A DNA stretch of 39,851 nt from CAYWMQ01 sp964459635 (GTDB taxonomy: Bacteria > Patescibacteriota > Minisyncoccia > Phycocordibacterales > UBA12088). The stretch's first letter is position 1. Every line of letters begins with the position of its first letter. The notes beneath the pieces are model-generated. The model had not been told where the DNA came from. It did no database searches and worked only from the letters and a program-made list of their open reading frames with translations. Both the position numbers and the translations under genes were made by a program. Shown in pieces: positions 6,024 through 14,034 of the stretch. The stretch covers positions 1 through 39,851 of the forward strand of contig CAYWMQ010000007.1 of assembly GCA_964459635.1 (NCBI GenBank), in the 5' to 3' direction.

Positions 6024-6641
6024 ATGCCAATCTCGAAAGCTGACGTTCACCGGTTCGCACAGGATACTGCCGAGTACGTCGTGATGCACGCTCTCTGGAG
6101 CGCCAGTCGCGGCCGCAAACCGTCCACGACCTTCTCCTGGCTCCGCAACCCCAGAAAGGCTCTGGCATGGGCGAAGCTTCATGCATACATCCCTGAATCG
6201 GGGCTTTACCTTGAGGGAAAAGTACCCGAGAACTACACCTGCGGTGAATGTGGTGTGGGCGGAGTGAAGTTGTGGCGTGAGTACCAGACCTTTCTTAACC
6301 ATCAGTCTTTGCGGTGTTTGCACTGCGCGTGCCGTGAACAAGACAAGGTCAGGACACCTACCGAAGACGGACGTTCGCTCTACACTGGCGTGGTCCACCA
6401 CTGGTATCGAACTGCGGATATGGCAGATGGCCACTGGGTAGGCTACGACCCGAAGGAGGGCCCACCGCCAAACGCGATCGAAACGGGATCCAAGCGCGAA
6501 CGAACGGACCAGATCGGCTGGCGTGTTCCCGCGGTTCCGACCGAGGAAAATGACACCTACTGGGGTTACACCTCAGTCCCGACGCCCGGCGTAGAATGGT
6601 GGTGCAGGCTGCCCACTACGTCCGCGAACAGGACCCACTGA
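6024..6641 (+). CDS. Unknown protein with a zinc-ribbon (CxxC...CxxC)
   Basis: A 205-residue soluble protein. Two CxxC pairs, Cys73/Cys76 (TCGECG) and Cys98/Cys101 (RCLHC), form a probable zinc ribbon in the middle; the C-terminal part is rich in Trp, Tyr and Pro. No family is recognised outside that. ATG 6024 is chosen: the SD-like GGAG (6011-6014) lies 9 bases upstream, and the longer frame from 5967 runs into the promoter region. The gene has its own promoter and a very good terminator 24 bases after the stop, like the other orphan units. Possible nucleic-acid binding through the ribbon is inference. Confidence 0.75.
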   Translation: MPISKADVHRFAQDTAEYVVMHALWSASRGRKPSTTFSWLRNPRKALAWAKLHAYIPESGLYLEGKVPENYTCGECGVGGVKLWREYQTFLNHQSLRCLHCACREQDKVRTPTEDGRSLYTGVVHHWYRTADMADGHWVGYDPKEGPPPNAIETGSKRERTDQIGWRVPAVPTEENDTYWGYTSVPTPGVEWWCRLPTTSANRTH

Positions 6642-6664
6642 ACGCCACACGTCTTGAGACGCGA

Positions 6665-6694
6665 GACCGCACGATCTGCCGTGCGGTCTTTCTT
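6665..6694 (+). terminator. Intrinsic terminator
   Basis: GACCGCACG (6665-6673) pairs perfectly with CGTGCGGTC (6680-6688), followed by TTTCTT. Confidence 0.9.
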
Positions 6695-6760
6695 ATTGAC
6701 GCAGTGCTACTAACACTGTATTGACCCGTGTATTCCTAAGCTACCGGTGTTTGTTGGACC

Positions 6761-6795
6761 AAAAAAATGGCCCCCGCTCACCGAGCAGGGGCCAT
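6761..6795 (-). terminator. Intrinsic terminator (minus strand)
   Basis: On the minus strand ATGGCCCC (6795-6788) pairs with GGGGCCAT (6774-6767) followed by six to seven T (6766-6761). It begins about 10 bases after the stop of the gene ending at 6805. Confidence 0.9.
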
Positions 6796-6804
6796 CTCTA
6801 CGAC

Positions 6805-7158
6805 TTACGTCGCGGAGTTGAGTTTTTGTTGGATCGCGTACGCGATCGCCGTCACCGCGTTTTCGTCCACGACTCCCTTCAGAAGCTCAGCGGGCGGAAA
6901 GGACGCGGAAACGGCCTCCACAATGGTCTCGATCTTTGTTCGGGAGTCTTCCCAAACCTCGAACAGACCATCGACGAACCGGGTGGCGTGGGCTCCATAC
7001 GCAGCAAAATAGTCCGCGTATGTGGGCTCATCGTCTTCCCCCGGATCGCACTGTAGAGCAACAAAGTACGGGTCGACCTCCGCGTACGCATCCACTATCC
7101 ACTTCACGAGTGGCATGCGGACGGCACGATAGATGTCGCTCGGGCTTTCGTTCGGCAT
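6805..7158 (-). CDS. Unknown acidic helical protein (117 aa)
   Basis: A 117-residue acidic, probably all-helical soluble protein, no family recognised. The start at 7158 has a textbook SD, AGGAGG, six bases upstream on the minus strand, and the gene ends in a strong terminator, so it is a genuine single-gene unit. It is divergent from the 46-aa gene at 7406; the shared spacer of about 250 bases holds a TTGACA on the minus strand (7307-7302) with only a poor -10 at the right distance. Function unknown. Confidence 0.75.
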   Translation of the reverse strand: MPNESPSDIYRAVRMPLVKWIVDAYAEVDPYFVALQCDPGEDDEPTYADYFAAYGAHATRFVDGLFEVWEDSRTKIETIVEAVSASFPPAELLKGVVDENAVTAIAYAIQQKLNSAT

Positions 7159-7405
7159 AGGTTCCTCCTGTTGCCGGTGGGTAAACGGGCGCTACTGTTC
7201 AATGCCCAAGCTGCTATGCTCCGTGCAGCTCCCTCACCGCGCACATCAGATACCGTGCCATCTTTATTGCCGCGTGCTACGCTATCATGTCTCATACTAT
7301 TTGTCAAGTCTTTCAAGTTCGCAAATTTGGCTCACTCGCTGTACAATTTGTCCAGGTGTGGTACACCGTATACAGGCACAGAACGCGCAAACAAGGAGAA
7401 AGGCT

Positions 7406-7546
7406 ATGGAGGCGCGTAAATCTACATATACTCCTGCAGAAACAGAAACGGAACAAGAAGCTATCCGCATCCACGATGATGGTAGCACTACGGTAAAAAC
7501 CGTCCCCGCCGGCACGCCGGTAGAGCGCTTGGTAACGCTTCATTGA
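7406..7546 (+). CDS. Small unknown protein (46 aa)
   Basis: ATG 7406 is preceded by AAGGAG (7393-7398) at a good distance. The 46-residue product is charged, with an EARKSTYTPAETETEQEAIR N-terminal half and a turn-rich HDDGSTTVKTVPAGTP part; no family is recognised. The longer frame opening at 7133 runs through the divergent promoter region and is not used. A hairpin (GCCCTGCG...CGCGGGGC then TTTG, about 7564-7590) follows the stop. Upstream, GGTGT-GGT-ACACC (about 7355-7367) is a small dyad that could be an operator. Real but of unknown role. Confidence 0.65.
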   Translation: MEARKSTYTPAETETEQEAIRIHDDGSTTVKTVPAGTPVERLVTLH

Positions 7547-7625
7547 GCACATACGTAGCATAGGCCCTGCGAACACATGCGCGGGGCTTTGCCATGTCCG
7601 TACATCGCTCGCCCACGTACGCATG

Positions 7626-8294
7626 CTAGGGCGTACGTCGCAAGACTTTGCGCCATAGCGTGCCAACGCTGTCCGGCCTAATGCGCTCGGCACGCTCCAT
7701 GAGTTCCGCGCCGTGCATGAGGGTAAGGGACCGTGGGCGGGCCCACGTAAAAGCTTCACGAGTAAACCGTCCCGACGTCACAAAGTAGCCACGTTCATAC
7801 CCTAGGTTGGCTATACTTCCGTAAAAATCGCGCACCTCCTGCTCACCGATGGGGCGTTTGAGCCCGTACTTTTTCACCTGCACCGCATAGCGTTTCCCCG
7901 CCTTCCGCATTTCGATGTCGATACCATGATCTTTCCGGTACGGCGTTACCTCCACCTCGTACCCGGCCTTGGCAAACACCCACCCTACGTACTCTTCAAA
8001 CTCTTGCGGGTCCATGTACGCATACAGCTTGCGACTGTCCGCGGTAACGTACCGCAAATCACGTGCACGCAGCTTGCGATACCGCCCATGCAGTACATAC
8101 CCCACGTATAGTGCCCCGGCGAGAAACAAGCTGAACACGAGCAGGAACTGTCCGACACTCGTGAGAGCTCGAAACATGGACAACACGGCGTATAGAAAGC
8201 CCGCGGCTACCAAACCATAGCCAAAGAACGTTACCAGACGCTCACTAAAGTCGCTTGTTCGCTTGCGCCTATAGTATCTTCGTCGCCGCGCCAT
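7626..8294 (-). CDS. Membrane-anchored Mrr-like restriction endonuclease domain protein
   Basis: A 222-residue protein with an Arg-rich N-terminus (MARRRRYYRRKR), two membrane helices (about residues 23-42 and 48-68) and a C-terminal Mrr_cat (PD-(D/E)xK) domain: FEEYVGWVFAKAGYEVEVTP (99-118), Asp126 in HGIDIEM, Gln139-x-Lys141 in YAVQVKK, and GYFVTSGRFTREA. Mrr-type domains cleave DNA, often modified DNA. The anchor places the nuclease at the membrane, facing the cytoplasm if the Arg-rich end stays inside. Start at 8294 is chosen because TTGACA-17-CATAAC (8329-8301) ends 6 bases before it, suggesting a leaderless mRNA; an upstream ATG at 8393 would lie beyond this promoter. No methylase neighbour is seen. 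Confidence 0.85.
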   Translation of the reverse strand: MARRRRYYRRKRTSDFSERLVTFFGYGLVAAGFLYAVLSMFRALTSVGQFLLVFSLFLAGALYVGYVLHGRYRKLRARDLRYVTADSRKLYAYMDPQEFEEYVGWVFAKAGYEVEVTPYRKDHGIDIEMRKAGKRYAVQVKKYGLKRPIGEQEVRDFYGSIANLGYERGYFVTSGRFTREAFTWARPRSLTLMHGAELMERAERIRPDSVGTLWRKVLRRTP

Positions 8295-8300
8295 ATCTGT

Positions 8301-8329
8301 GTTATGCGCCCAAGGGGCGGATGTGTCAA
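8301..8329 (-). promoter_or_regulatory. Promoter of the Mrr-like gene
   Basis: Minus-strand TTGACA (8329-8324), 17-base spacer, CATAAC (8306-8301), ending 6 bases before the ATG at 8294. Confidence 0.65.
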
Positions 8330-8340
8330 TTTTCCAGAAC

Positions 8341-8368
8341 TTGCTTTTTTTAGTGTTCGTGCTATAAT
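8341..8368 (+). promoter_or_regulatory. Sigma-70-type promoter with extended -10
   Basis: TTGCTT (8341-8346), 16-base spacer, TGC-TATAAT (8360-8368). The stretch TGCTATAATATATAG is identical to that at the promoter of the GNAT gene (35902-35916). Confidence 0.8.
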
Positions 8369-8391
8369 ATATAGTTGAAAGGAGGTGCCCC

Positions 8392-8814
8392 ATGGCACAG
8401 GAAGTACATTACGATGCCGCGTGCCGGTGGCTCAAAGAGCTACGGGCAGGTACGAGCCGGTACGCAGACTTCCTCAAATATATGGCAGAGGACGTCGAAC
8501 GGGGCCGGTACACACTCGACGAGCTCGGCACGAGCGAGGCGGAGTTTGAGGAGCTGCGGAAGCTAGGTTGCTTGAGCGCTGCGACGGAAGCTCTGGAAGA
8601 GCTGCGGGCTGGGCCGAGCCAAAGCCCGTTCACAAAGTGGGAGCTCGGATATGCAGGTATAGCGGATTGGCAGACGCGGTGGCTGTTGCGCCTACTCCTC
8701 AGCTTGAAGAAGGCTGGCTATACGCTTGCTAATGTAAAAACGAACGTGTGGGAGCTTACGAAGCTCTGCACCGACATTCCCGCGGAGAAGATGGATGAGA
8801 TCCTCTCGCGGTAG
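8392..8814 (+). CDS. Unknown helical protein (140 aa)
   Basis: A 140-residue, mostly helical, soluble protein with no recognised family. The ATG at 8392 follows a perfect SD, AAGGAGGTG (about 8379-8387). Helices such as YADFLKYMAEDVERGRYTLDEL (about residues 24-45) and AATEALEELRAG suggest a small helical bundle; the C-terminus (ELTKLCTDIPAEKMDEILSR) is amphipathic. Its own strong promoter and a GC-rich terminator starting 2 bases after the stop make a complete single-gene unit, divergent from the Mrr-like gene. Function unknown. Confidence 0.8.
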   Translation: MAQEVHYDAACRWLKELRAGTSRYADFLKYMAEDVERGRYTLDELGTSEAEFEELRKLGCLSAATEALEELRAGPSQSPFTKWELGYAGIADWQTRWLLRLLLSLKKAGYTLANVKTNVWELTKLCTDIPAEKMDEILSR

Positions 8815-8816
8815 AC

Positions 8817-8855
8817 CAACCCCCCGGATGCGCGGTGCGCATTCGGGGGTTGTTT
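8817..8855 (+). terminator. Strong intrinsic terminator
   Basis: CAACCCCCCGGATGCGC (8817-8833) pairs with GCGCATTCGGGGGTTG (8837-8852) with one or two mismatches, followed by TTTG. Confidence 0.85.
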
Positions 8856-8880
8856 GCTGCCATGCAGACCTGTACATCAG

Positions 8881-9999
8881 CTACTGTTCTCCTTGCGTTG
8901 CGTCCGTTCTTTTTGTTGCTGTGCGAACCTGTGTGCGCGCTTTGGGAGCAGGCTGGTCATCCCGAAGCACATCGCGCACGCGCAGCGCATGCGGACGGAT
9001 GAACGGCCACGCGAGCTTTGCTATAGCGACCAAGACGAGCACGTACGCCACAAATATCACAACGCGGAGCACGTCAGCCACAAGACCGAGCGTGAGATCC
9101 TGTAGCGCAGTGTTCACTTCCCCGCCGAATCGCTCCAAGTGATACATCCAACTCATGCGGAGCTCCTCACCATCCACTATTCGCAACCTGTCCACCGACA
9201 CCGTGAAGTGAACGAAATCGACACGATCAAGCGCAAGGGCACGCTCGCGCGTGAGCCGCTCCAGCTCGTCTGCCACAGCCGCCCGTTCGCGCGAAAGTCG
9301 CTCCATCTGAGTGAGCTTCCCTTCGGTGACCTTTGTAAGTGTTTCCACATCACCCGCGGCCGAAGCGCGCGCCGCGAGCTCGTCGTACGCCTGCGTGGCG
9401 CGGGTAAGCGCCGCTTCAAGAAGCTCCGCGCGCTCCTTGAGCACCTGCTCGCGTGCGGTATAGTCGGTGACTACGTCTTTAATGCTTTCCGATTCACTGC
9501 GGAGTTCAAAGGGCTCAAGCTCGCGCACCCAGCCGAGTGCCGTGTCGCCGTGTGCACGCGGCACCTTGAAATGTGTGAAGCAGGAACGCTCACCGCGCAC
9601 CTCTTGGACTATCGTCACGTGCTCTTTGTCGCGCCACGTTCGGATACGCTCGCACGTTTCATCAAAATGCACCGTACGTACCGCTGCATAATAGGCTCGG
9701 GTGTCATACACAGGATCTCCGGAAGCCGTGCCGACGACGTTGCGCATGCTCGGCGCTGGCACTTCCGCATCGTACGCGGGCATACCGCCGCCTTTCTGAG
9801 ATGACTCGTATGAAAAGCCTGACGTGCCATCAAGATCGGATCCGCTCGGAGCAGTATAGTAGAGGGGCGAGCCGCGTCCCGGCACAAGCTCTCGCAGCAC
9901 TGCGAGCACTAAGGTAAAAACAACAAGGCCGATAATGAGTGCGATGAATAGACGTCCCGCATTGCGCAATGTGAGGGGCGGCAGATGAAATAGTGTCAT
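8881..9999 (-). CDS. DUF4349-like envelope protein with coiled coil and two membrane segments
   Basis: A 372-residue protein. An N-terminal membrane segment (FIALIIGLVVFTLVLAVL, about residues 18-35) is followed by a Gly/Ser-rich linker, a globular part with two Cys residues, a long coiled coil (about 185-265: EQVLKERAELLEAALTRATQ ... LERLTRERALALDRV), a strand region (FVHFTVSVDRL), and a second membrane helix (about 315-340) before a basic cytoplasmic tail. This layout matches DUF4349 proteins, which are envelope proteins of unknown role. Start: ATG 9999; a GTG two codons upstream (10005) is also possible. A minus-strand TATGAT (10013-10008) ends 8 bases before the ATG, so a nearly leaderless mRNA is likely. 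The family call is by overall pattern. Confidence 0.75.
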   Translation of the reverse strand: MTLFHLPPLTLRNAGRLFIALIIGLVVFTLVLAVLRELVPGRGSPLYYTAPSGSDLDGTSGFSYESSQKGGGMPAYDAEVPAPSMRNVVGTASGDPVYDTRAYYAAVRTVHFDETCERIRTWRDKEHVTIVQEVRGERSCFTHFKVPRAHGDTALGWVRELEPFELRSESESIKDVVTDYTAREQVLKERAELLEAALTRATQAYDELAARASAAGDVETLTKVTEGKLTQMERLSRERAAVADELERLTRERALALDRVDFVHFTVSVDRLRIVDGEELRMSWMYHLERFGGEVNTALQDLTLGLVADVLRVVIFVAYVLVLVAIAKLAWPFIRPHALRVRDVLRDDQPAPKARTQVRTATKRTDATQGEQ

Positions 10000-10089
10000 A
10001 TGCACGCATCATAACGCTCTCTGTGCAAAAAAGCCGCGCGGTTATGCACATACATATCCGCGCAGCCGATCCACACAAAACATGCCCTA

Positions 10090-10437
10090 TCAGAAGCGAT
10101 ACTGAAGTTGCCGCTCAAGCTGTGCGAACGATTGCTTTATGCTGCGCATACCCTGCATGATACGCTCGCGGAAGGACATGTAGTCGGGTCGCTCCCACAC
10201 AAGCTCGCGTGAATCCTCCTCAAGCTCTTCGCGCATGAGCCCTATATCTTGCTTCAGCTCTAGAATGTCCTCTTCGTAGAGAAGCGCATCCTGGTCAAGC
10301 TCTTCTATGCGACCGCGCACGGAAAGCTGCGCCTGCAGCTCGTCCACTTGTGCGTCGATCGCATCAAGCTCGTACACGAGCCGCTCAAACTGTGCAGACA
10401 TGCTGTCACGGAAAGTCGTGTTCGCGATGGTGTTCAT
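10090..10437 (-). CDS. Coiled-coil protein of unknown function
   Basis: A 115-residue acidic, almost entirely helical protein: FERLVYELDAIDAQVDELQA near the N-terminus, DALLYEEDILELKQDIGLMREELEEDSRELVW in the middle, and a basic helix SIKQSFAQLERQLQYRF at the end. No membrane segment. A minus-strand promoter TTGGCG-16-TATACA (10479-10452) would start transcription only about 8-10 bases before ATG 10437, so the leader is very short and has no SD. It lies between the GldFG fusion and the DUF4349-like gene on the same strand with gaps of 192 and 90 bases, so it is not tightly coupled. Structural or scaffolding role possible; not proven. Confidence 0.7.
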   Translation of the reverse strand: MNTIANTTFRDSMSAQFERLVYELDAIDAQVDELQAQLSVRGRIEELDQDALLYEEDILELKQDIGLMREELEEDSRELVWERPDYMSFRERIMQGMRSIKQSFAQLERQLQYRF

Positions 10438-10629
10438 AGAGTATATGTTTATGTATAAGGGCGACCTGTGGTGCGCCAAGGATTACATCGTACGTGCACA
10501 AGACTGAACCGCGGATGAATGCGCTCGGACCCTGCTCTGCCTGTACGAGCGAAAAAGCGTCATTTTGTATGACGCTGTGGATAAAATAGTGGAAAGGTGG
10601 GTGGAAAATGTGTGCTTCGCACTGCTTGG

Positions 10630-12915
10630 CTAGGCTTTGCCAAGGGGACGCGTCGCATATGTATGGCGCGCAAGCGTGCGACGGCGTACGTACATCCCCA
10701 GCGCAGCCGCAAAAACGATAAAGAGTGCGAACGCGATATTGCCGTACACCAGATAGAGCTGCTGGTACGGAGCGCTCCATTCAAAGCTCGTGCGCACGCC
10801 CCCTTTGGCCTTTACACCCGCCAATGATTTGTCCTGCGCCGCCCAAGAAACCGCACCAAGACCAAACGCGAGATGCTCGGCACCTTGTCCGGTGAGTTGG
10901 TCGTCAAGTATGGTGCCACTACCAACCACAACTGCGCGAAACGGCCGCTCGCCAGATCCTTCGAGCGCCACGCCTATCATCCGCATTGAGAGGTTCTCCT
11001 GCGGAAGTGGCGTGTTCGGTGTGAGCGTATACGGCTCACTCGCCGCTCCTCCCGCACGGGTCGTGACGAGGAGCGGGGTCGCCTTTACTCCGGCACTTGT
11101 GAGCACGGCCTCATCCAAGGTAAGCTCGCTCGCCCATGTCACCGTAAGCTGCGCGAGCTCGCGCATGATGGTGGCGTCTCTGTTTGCGATCGCCCGCACC
11201 CAGAAAGGATATTGCACCAGGTACGTGCGCCCGTTGCCCCCCTGCATCTGTACCACCTCGCTGCTCTGTAAGTCATACACTATGTTCGGCTGTACGGTGA
11301 GACCAAAGGGAGCGAGGAGTGAAAGTGTGGTTGATGCAACAGGTGTGGCGCTGAGCCCCTGCTGGTCCACCTCCGCGCCCGGCAAGAGCGCCACCAGCGC
11401 ACCTCCGGCGCGCACGTACGCGCGTATCGCCTCTTGCTCCGCTTCCGGTATCGGCTGGGTGGGTGCGGCAATAACGAGTGCATCCGTACCGGTAGCCAGT
11501 GCACCAATGTCGTCCGTCAAGGACACCGTGGACACGTCGTACTGCTTCCCAAGCTCGGTCACAAAATTCTCAAGCCCGCTGAAAGTGTACTTTTCGCCAT
11601 GGCCCGACAAAAAACGAAGCTTCTTTTTGTTCGTTTGCGTAAGCTCGGTAATACGCGAAGTGAGCTGGTACTCAAGGTCGTTTGTTTGCTCAACGAAGGA
11701 AATGGCTTTGTGCTCCTCGCCTTTTGTTACAGCGACGCCCAGGTAGCCTTCCTGTACTTCAAACTTGCCTTGTCCCACCGTGTTGAACTGAATGGCGGTA
11801 ACCCCGCGGCCTTGCGCTTCGCTTGCCACTTCCGATGACGCGCCGGGATCCTTAAACTCCACACGCACTCTGCCCTTGCCATAGCGCACGTAGTCTTTTG
11901 CCATGTCTCGCACATCGCGCAGTGTAGGCTGAAGCTGAGCGGGAAGCGCCCCGGAAGCATACACCGTGAGCGTGATATCTTCGGGTAGCTCTGCAAGGAC
12001 CGTGCGCGTGGCATCGCTCACGGTGTACAGCTTGTGCCGCGTCAGGTCGAGCCTACCCGGAATATACGCGGCGGCAATGTTCGAAGCGAGCACCAAGAGC
12101 ACCGCGAGCACAAGCAGCGTGAGGGGCCTGTTCTCAAGGAGCTTGGGCCGAGCACCACGCAGGCCGAGCAGCCGGTAGTGTGCGGCGAAAAGGAACACGA
12201 GCGAGCCGCTGACAAAATACCAAAGATCGCGCGTATCCAGCACACCGCGAATCATGGAGTTGAAATGCGCCATGACCGAAAGGCGGTCTGCAATGAACGC
12301 TAGCGAGGCGGGCAATACGCTCGCGACAAGATCAAGACCAACAATGACGAGCAGGAACGCAAGTACCACCGTAACGAGAAGTGCGCTTACCTGTTTTTTG
12401 AAAAGGGAACTCGCAAAAAGGCCGAGGGCCGCAAAGAGCGCCGCCAAAAGTACGCTCGCCACATATCCTCCCAGGGCTTGGCCCAAGTCCAGCTCTGCAA
12501 ATAGGGAGAAGCTCGCAAGGAGCGGGAGAACAGCAAGCGCAAGAATGCCCGCAAGAAAAGCGACGGTGGCTGCGTACTTTCCCATCACGATGACCCAAAG
12601 ACCCAAGGGCTCAGTGGAGAGACGCTCGTACGTACCGCTGTCCCGCTCGGAAGCGATGAGGCCCATGGTAAAGGCGGGCACGACAAGCAGGAACAGCCAC
12701 GGCAAGAGTGCGTAGTAGAGCGTGAGCGAGGCTTCACCCGCACCAAAGACGCCACGCAAAAAGAGGAACTCGGAAACGGCAAGATACAGCCCAGCGACAA
12801 TGTACGCAGCGGGAGAAGCGAAGAATGTGCTAAGCTCCGCTCGCGCTACTCGAAGTGCGCCACGAACGCCAAAACTGAAAGTGGACAGCTGTATGCGAGG
12901 AAGGCTCATTTTCAT
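10630..12915 (-). CDS. GldF-GldG fusion: ABC-2 permease joined to Gldg-family auxiliary protein
   Basis: A 761-residue fusion. Residues 1-250 are an ABC-2-type permease with six membrane helices and the GldF-like motif ASERDSGTYERLSTEPLG (about 88-105). After a further membrane helix (about 264-283) comes a large extracytoplasmic GldG/ABC_transp_aux domain (about 290-715: LDLTRHKLYTVSDATRTVL, RFLSGHGEKY, GGALVALLPGAEVD), ending in a last membrane helix (about 728-748). In Bacteroidetes GldA-F-G is an ABC system needed for gliding; in other bacteria the same set is common without gliding, and the substrate is unknown. It overlaps the ATPase gene by 4 bases (ATGA), showing translational coupling. 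A CTTGGC/GCCAAG hairpin (10625-10644) overlaps its stop codon. Confidence 0.9.
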   Translation of the reverse strand: MKMSLPRIQLSTFSFGVRGALRVARAELSTFFASPAAYIVAGLYLAVSEFLFLRGVFGAGEASLTLYYALLPWLFLLVVPAFTMGLIASERDSGTYERLSTEPLGLWVIVMGKYAATVAFLAGILALAVLPLLASFSLFAELDLGQALGGYVASVLLAALFAALGLFASSLFKKQVSALLVTVVLAFLLVIVGLDLVASVLPASLAFIADRLSVMAHFNSMIRGVLDTRDLWYFVSGSLVFLFAAHYRLLGLRGARPKLLENRPLTLLVLAVLLVLASNIAAAYIPGRLDLTRHKLYTVSDATRTVLAELPEDITLTVYASGALPAQLQPTLRDVRDMAKDYVRYGKGRVRVEFKDPGASSEVASEAQGRGVTAIQFNTVGQGKFEVQEGYLGVAVTKGEEHKAISFVEQTNDLEYQLTSRITELTQTNKKKLRFLSGHGEKYTFSGLENFVTELGKQYDVSTVSLTDDIGALATGTDALVIAAPTQPIPEAEQEAIRAYVRAGGALVALLPGAEVDQQGLSATPVASTTLSLLAPFGLTVQPNIVYDLQSSEVVQMQGGNGRTYLVQYPFWVRAIANRDATIMRELAQLTVTWASELTLDEAVLTSAGVKATPLLVTTRAGGAASEPYTLTPNTPLPQENLSMRMIGVALEGSGERPFRAVVVGSGTILDDQLTGQGAEHLAFGLGAVSWAAQDKSLAGVKAKGGVRTSFEWSAPYQQLYLVYGNIAFALFIVFAAALGMYVRRRTLARHTYATRPLGKA

Positions 12916-13856
12916 AGGACCGGTGCGGGAGATACACCCTCCCGTGTTAATGTGGCAAAAAGGTCTTCAAGCGCAGCCCCCTGCGGAGCCAGCTTCCAGA
13001 GGGTGAGGCGCTCACGCCCGACAGCCAGCGAAAGCTCCGGTGGGAACGCTGCGACATCACTTACCGTGACCAAGAGCGTCACGCGCTTGCCACTTTTTGA
13101 GCGCTCCTCGACCGATTGCACCGATGAGAGGCCCTGCACCGAACGCTTGGCATTTGGCCCTTCGATATCAAGCACATACACTGCGCCTTGCTTTGCACGC
13201 GCAAGCTCCTGCACTGTCCCGGAAGCTGCAACTACACCTTTGTGGAGCACAATAACGCGCGACGCGAGAGCCTCAATTTCGGACAATACGTGACTGCTCA
13301 CGAGTACGGTCTTCTCACGTCCAAGGCGCGTAAGTAGAGCACGCATATCGCCGCGCTGATTGGGGTCGAGACCTTCGGTGGGCTCATCGAGCACAAGTAC
13401 GGCCGGGTCGCCGATGAGGGCCGCCGCCAGACCCACACGCTGCCGATATCCCTTGGAAAGCGTGTGAATGGGCTTGTAGAACACATCGCTGATACCCACG
13501 TCATGTACGACGCGGTCGAACGTGCTTCTGTAGGCGCTTAGTGGCACGCTTCGATAGCGCGCACATGCCTGTAGGTACTCGGACACGAGCAAGTCCTTGT
13601 AGAGTGGGTTAGACTCCGGCAAATACCCCACAAGCTCACGCATTGCACGCGCATCCTCTGCGGGTGTTATGCCACCTACCGCGACGCTGCCGGCGTCGGG
13701 GGTATAATAGCCGGTCAGTATGCGCATCGTGGTTGTCTTCCCTGCTCCGTTCGGGCCCAGCAGCCCCACCACTTCCCCATGTGCCACGTCAAAAGACACA
13801 TCGCTGAGCGCTTGTGTCGTGCCGAATTTTTTTGAGACGTGCGAAACAGAAAGCAT
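12912..13856 (-). CDS. ABC transporter ATPase, GldA-like
   Basis: A 314-residue ATPase. Walker A GPNGAGKTT (residues 34-42), Q-loop region VGYLPESNPLY, signature LSKGYRQR, Walker B VLVLDEP with the D-loop EGLDPNQR, and H-loop SSHVLSE are all visible, so it should be active. The C-terminal 80 residues form the extra domain typical of GldA/CcmA-type subunits. It energises the permease encoded directly downstream (4-base overlap). A minus-strand promoter TTGCAT-18-TATACT (13910-13881) gives a short leader, with AAAAGGG as a weak SD. Together the two genes make a complete one-ATPase/one-permease export system; the cargo is unknown. Confidence 0.93.
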   Translation of the reverse strand: MLSVSHVSKKFGTTQALSDVSFDVAHGEVVGLLGPNGAGKTTTMRILTGYYTPDAGSVAVGGITPAEDARAMRELVGYLPESNPLYKDLLVSEYLQACARYRSVPLSAYRSTFDRVVHDVGISDVFYKPIHTLSKGYRQRVGLAAALIGDPAVLVLDEPTEGLDPNQRGDMRALLTRLGREKTVLVSSHVLSEIEALASRVIVLHKGVVAASGTVQELARAKQGAVYVLDIEGPNAKRSVQGLSSVQSVEERSKSGKRVTLLVTVSDVAAFPPELSLAVGRERLTLWKLAPQGAALEDLFATLTREGVSPAPVL

Positions 13857-13880
13857 GCCCTTTTCTCAGACTTGGGTACA

Positions 13881-13910
13881 AGTATACTGCTCAGGCTTTT
13901 TACTATGCAA
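13881..13910 (-). promoter_or_regulatory. Promoter of the GldA/GldFG operon
   Basis: Minus-strand TTGCAT (13910-13905), 18-base spacer, TATACT (13886-13881); start expected near 13874. Confidence 0.7.
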
Positions 13911-14034
13911 GACAGAGCTGTGGAAAAAGTGGTGCGAACAAACTCCTCATTCATTTGCTCTGCATGATGAGGTGCTTTACTATTAAGCATGCACATTTTA
14001 TTTCCCACACTATTCACCTAACACAACACACTGT

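Noticed and set aside
10790..11746. 318-codon plus-strand frame opposite the GldFG fusion
   Set aside because: Low-complexity Ser/Pro/Ala shadow of a GC-rich gene with clear domains on the minus strand.
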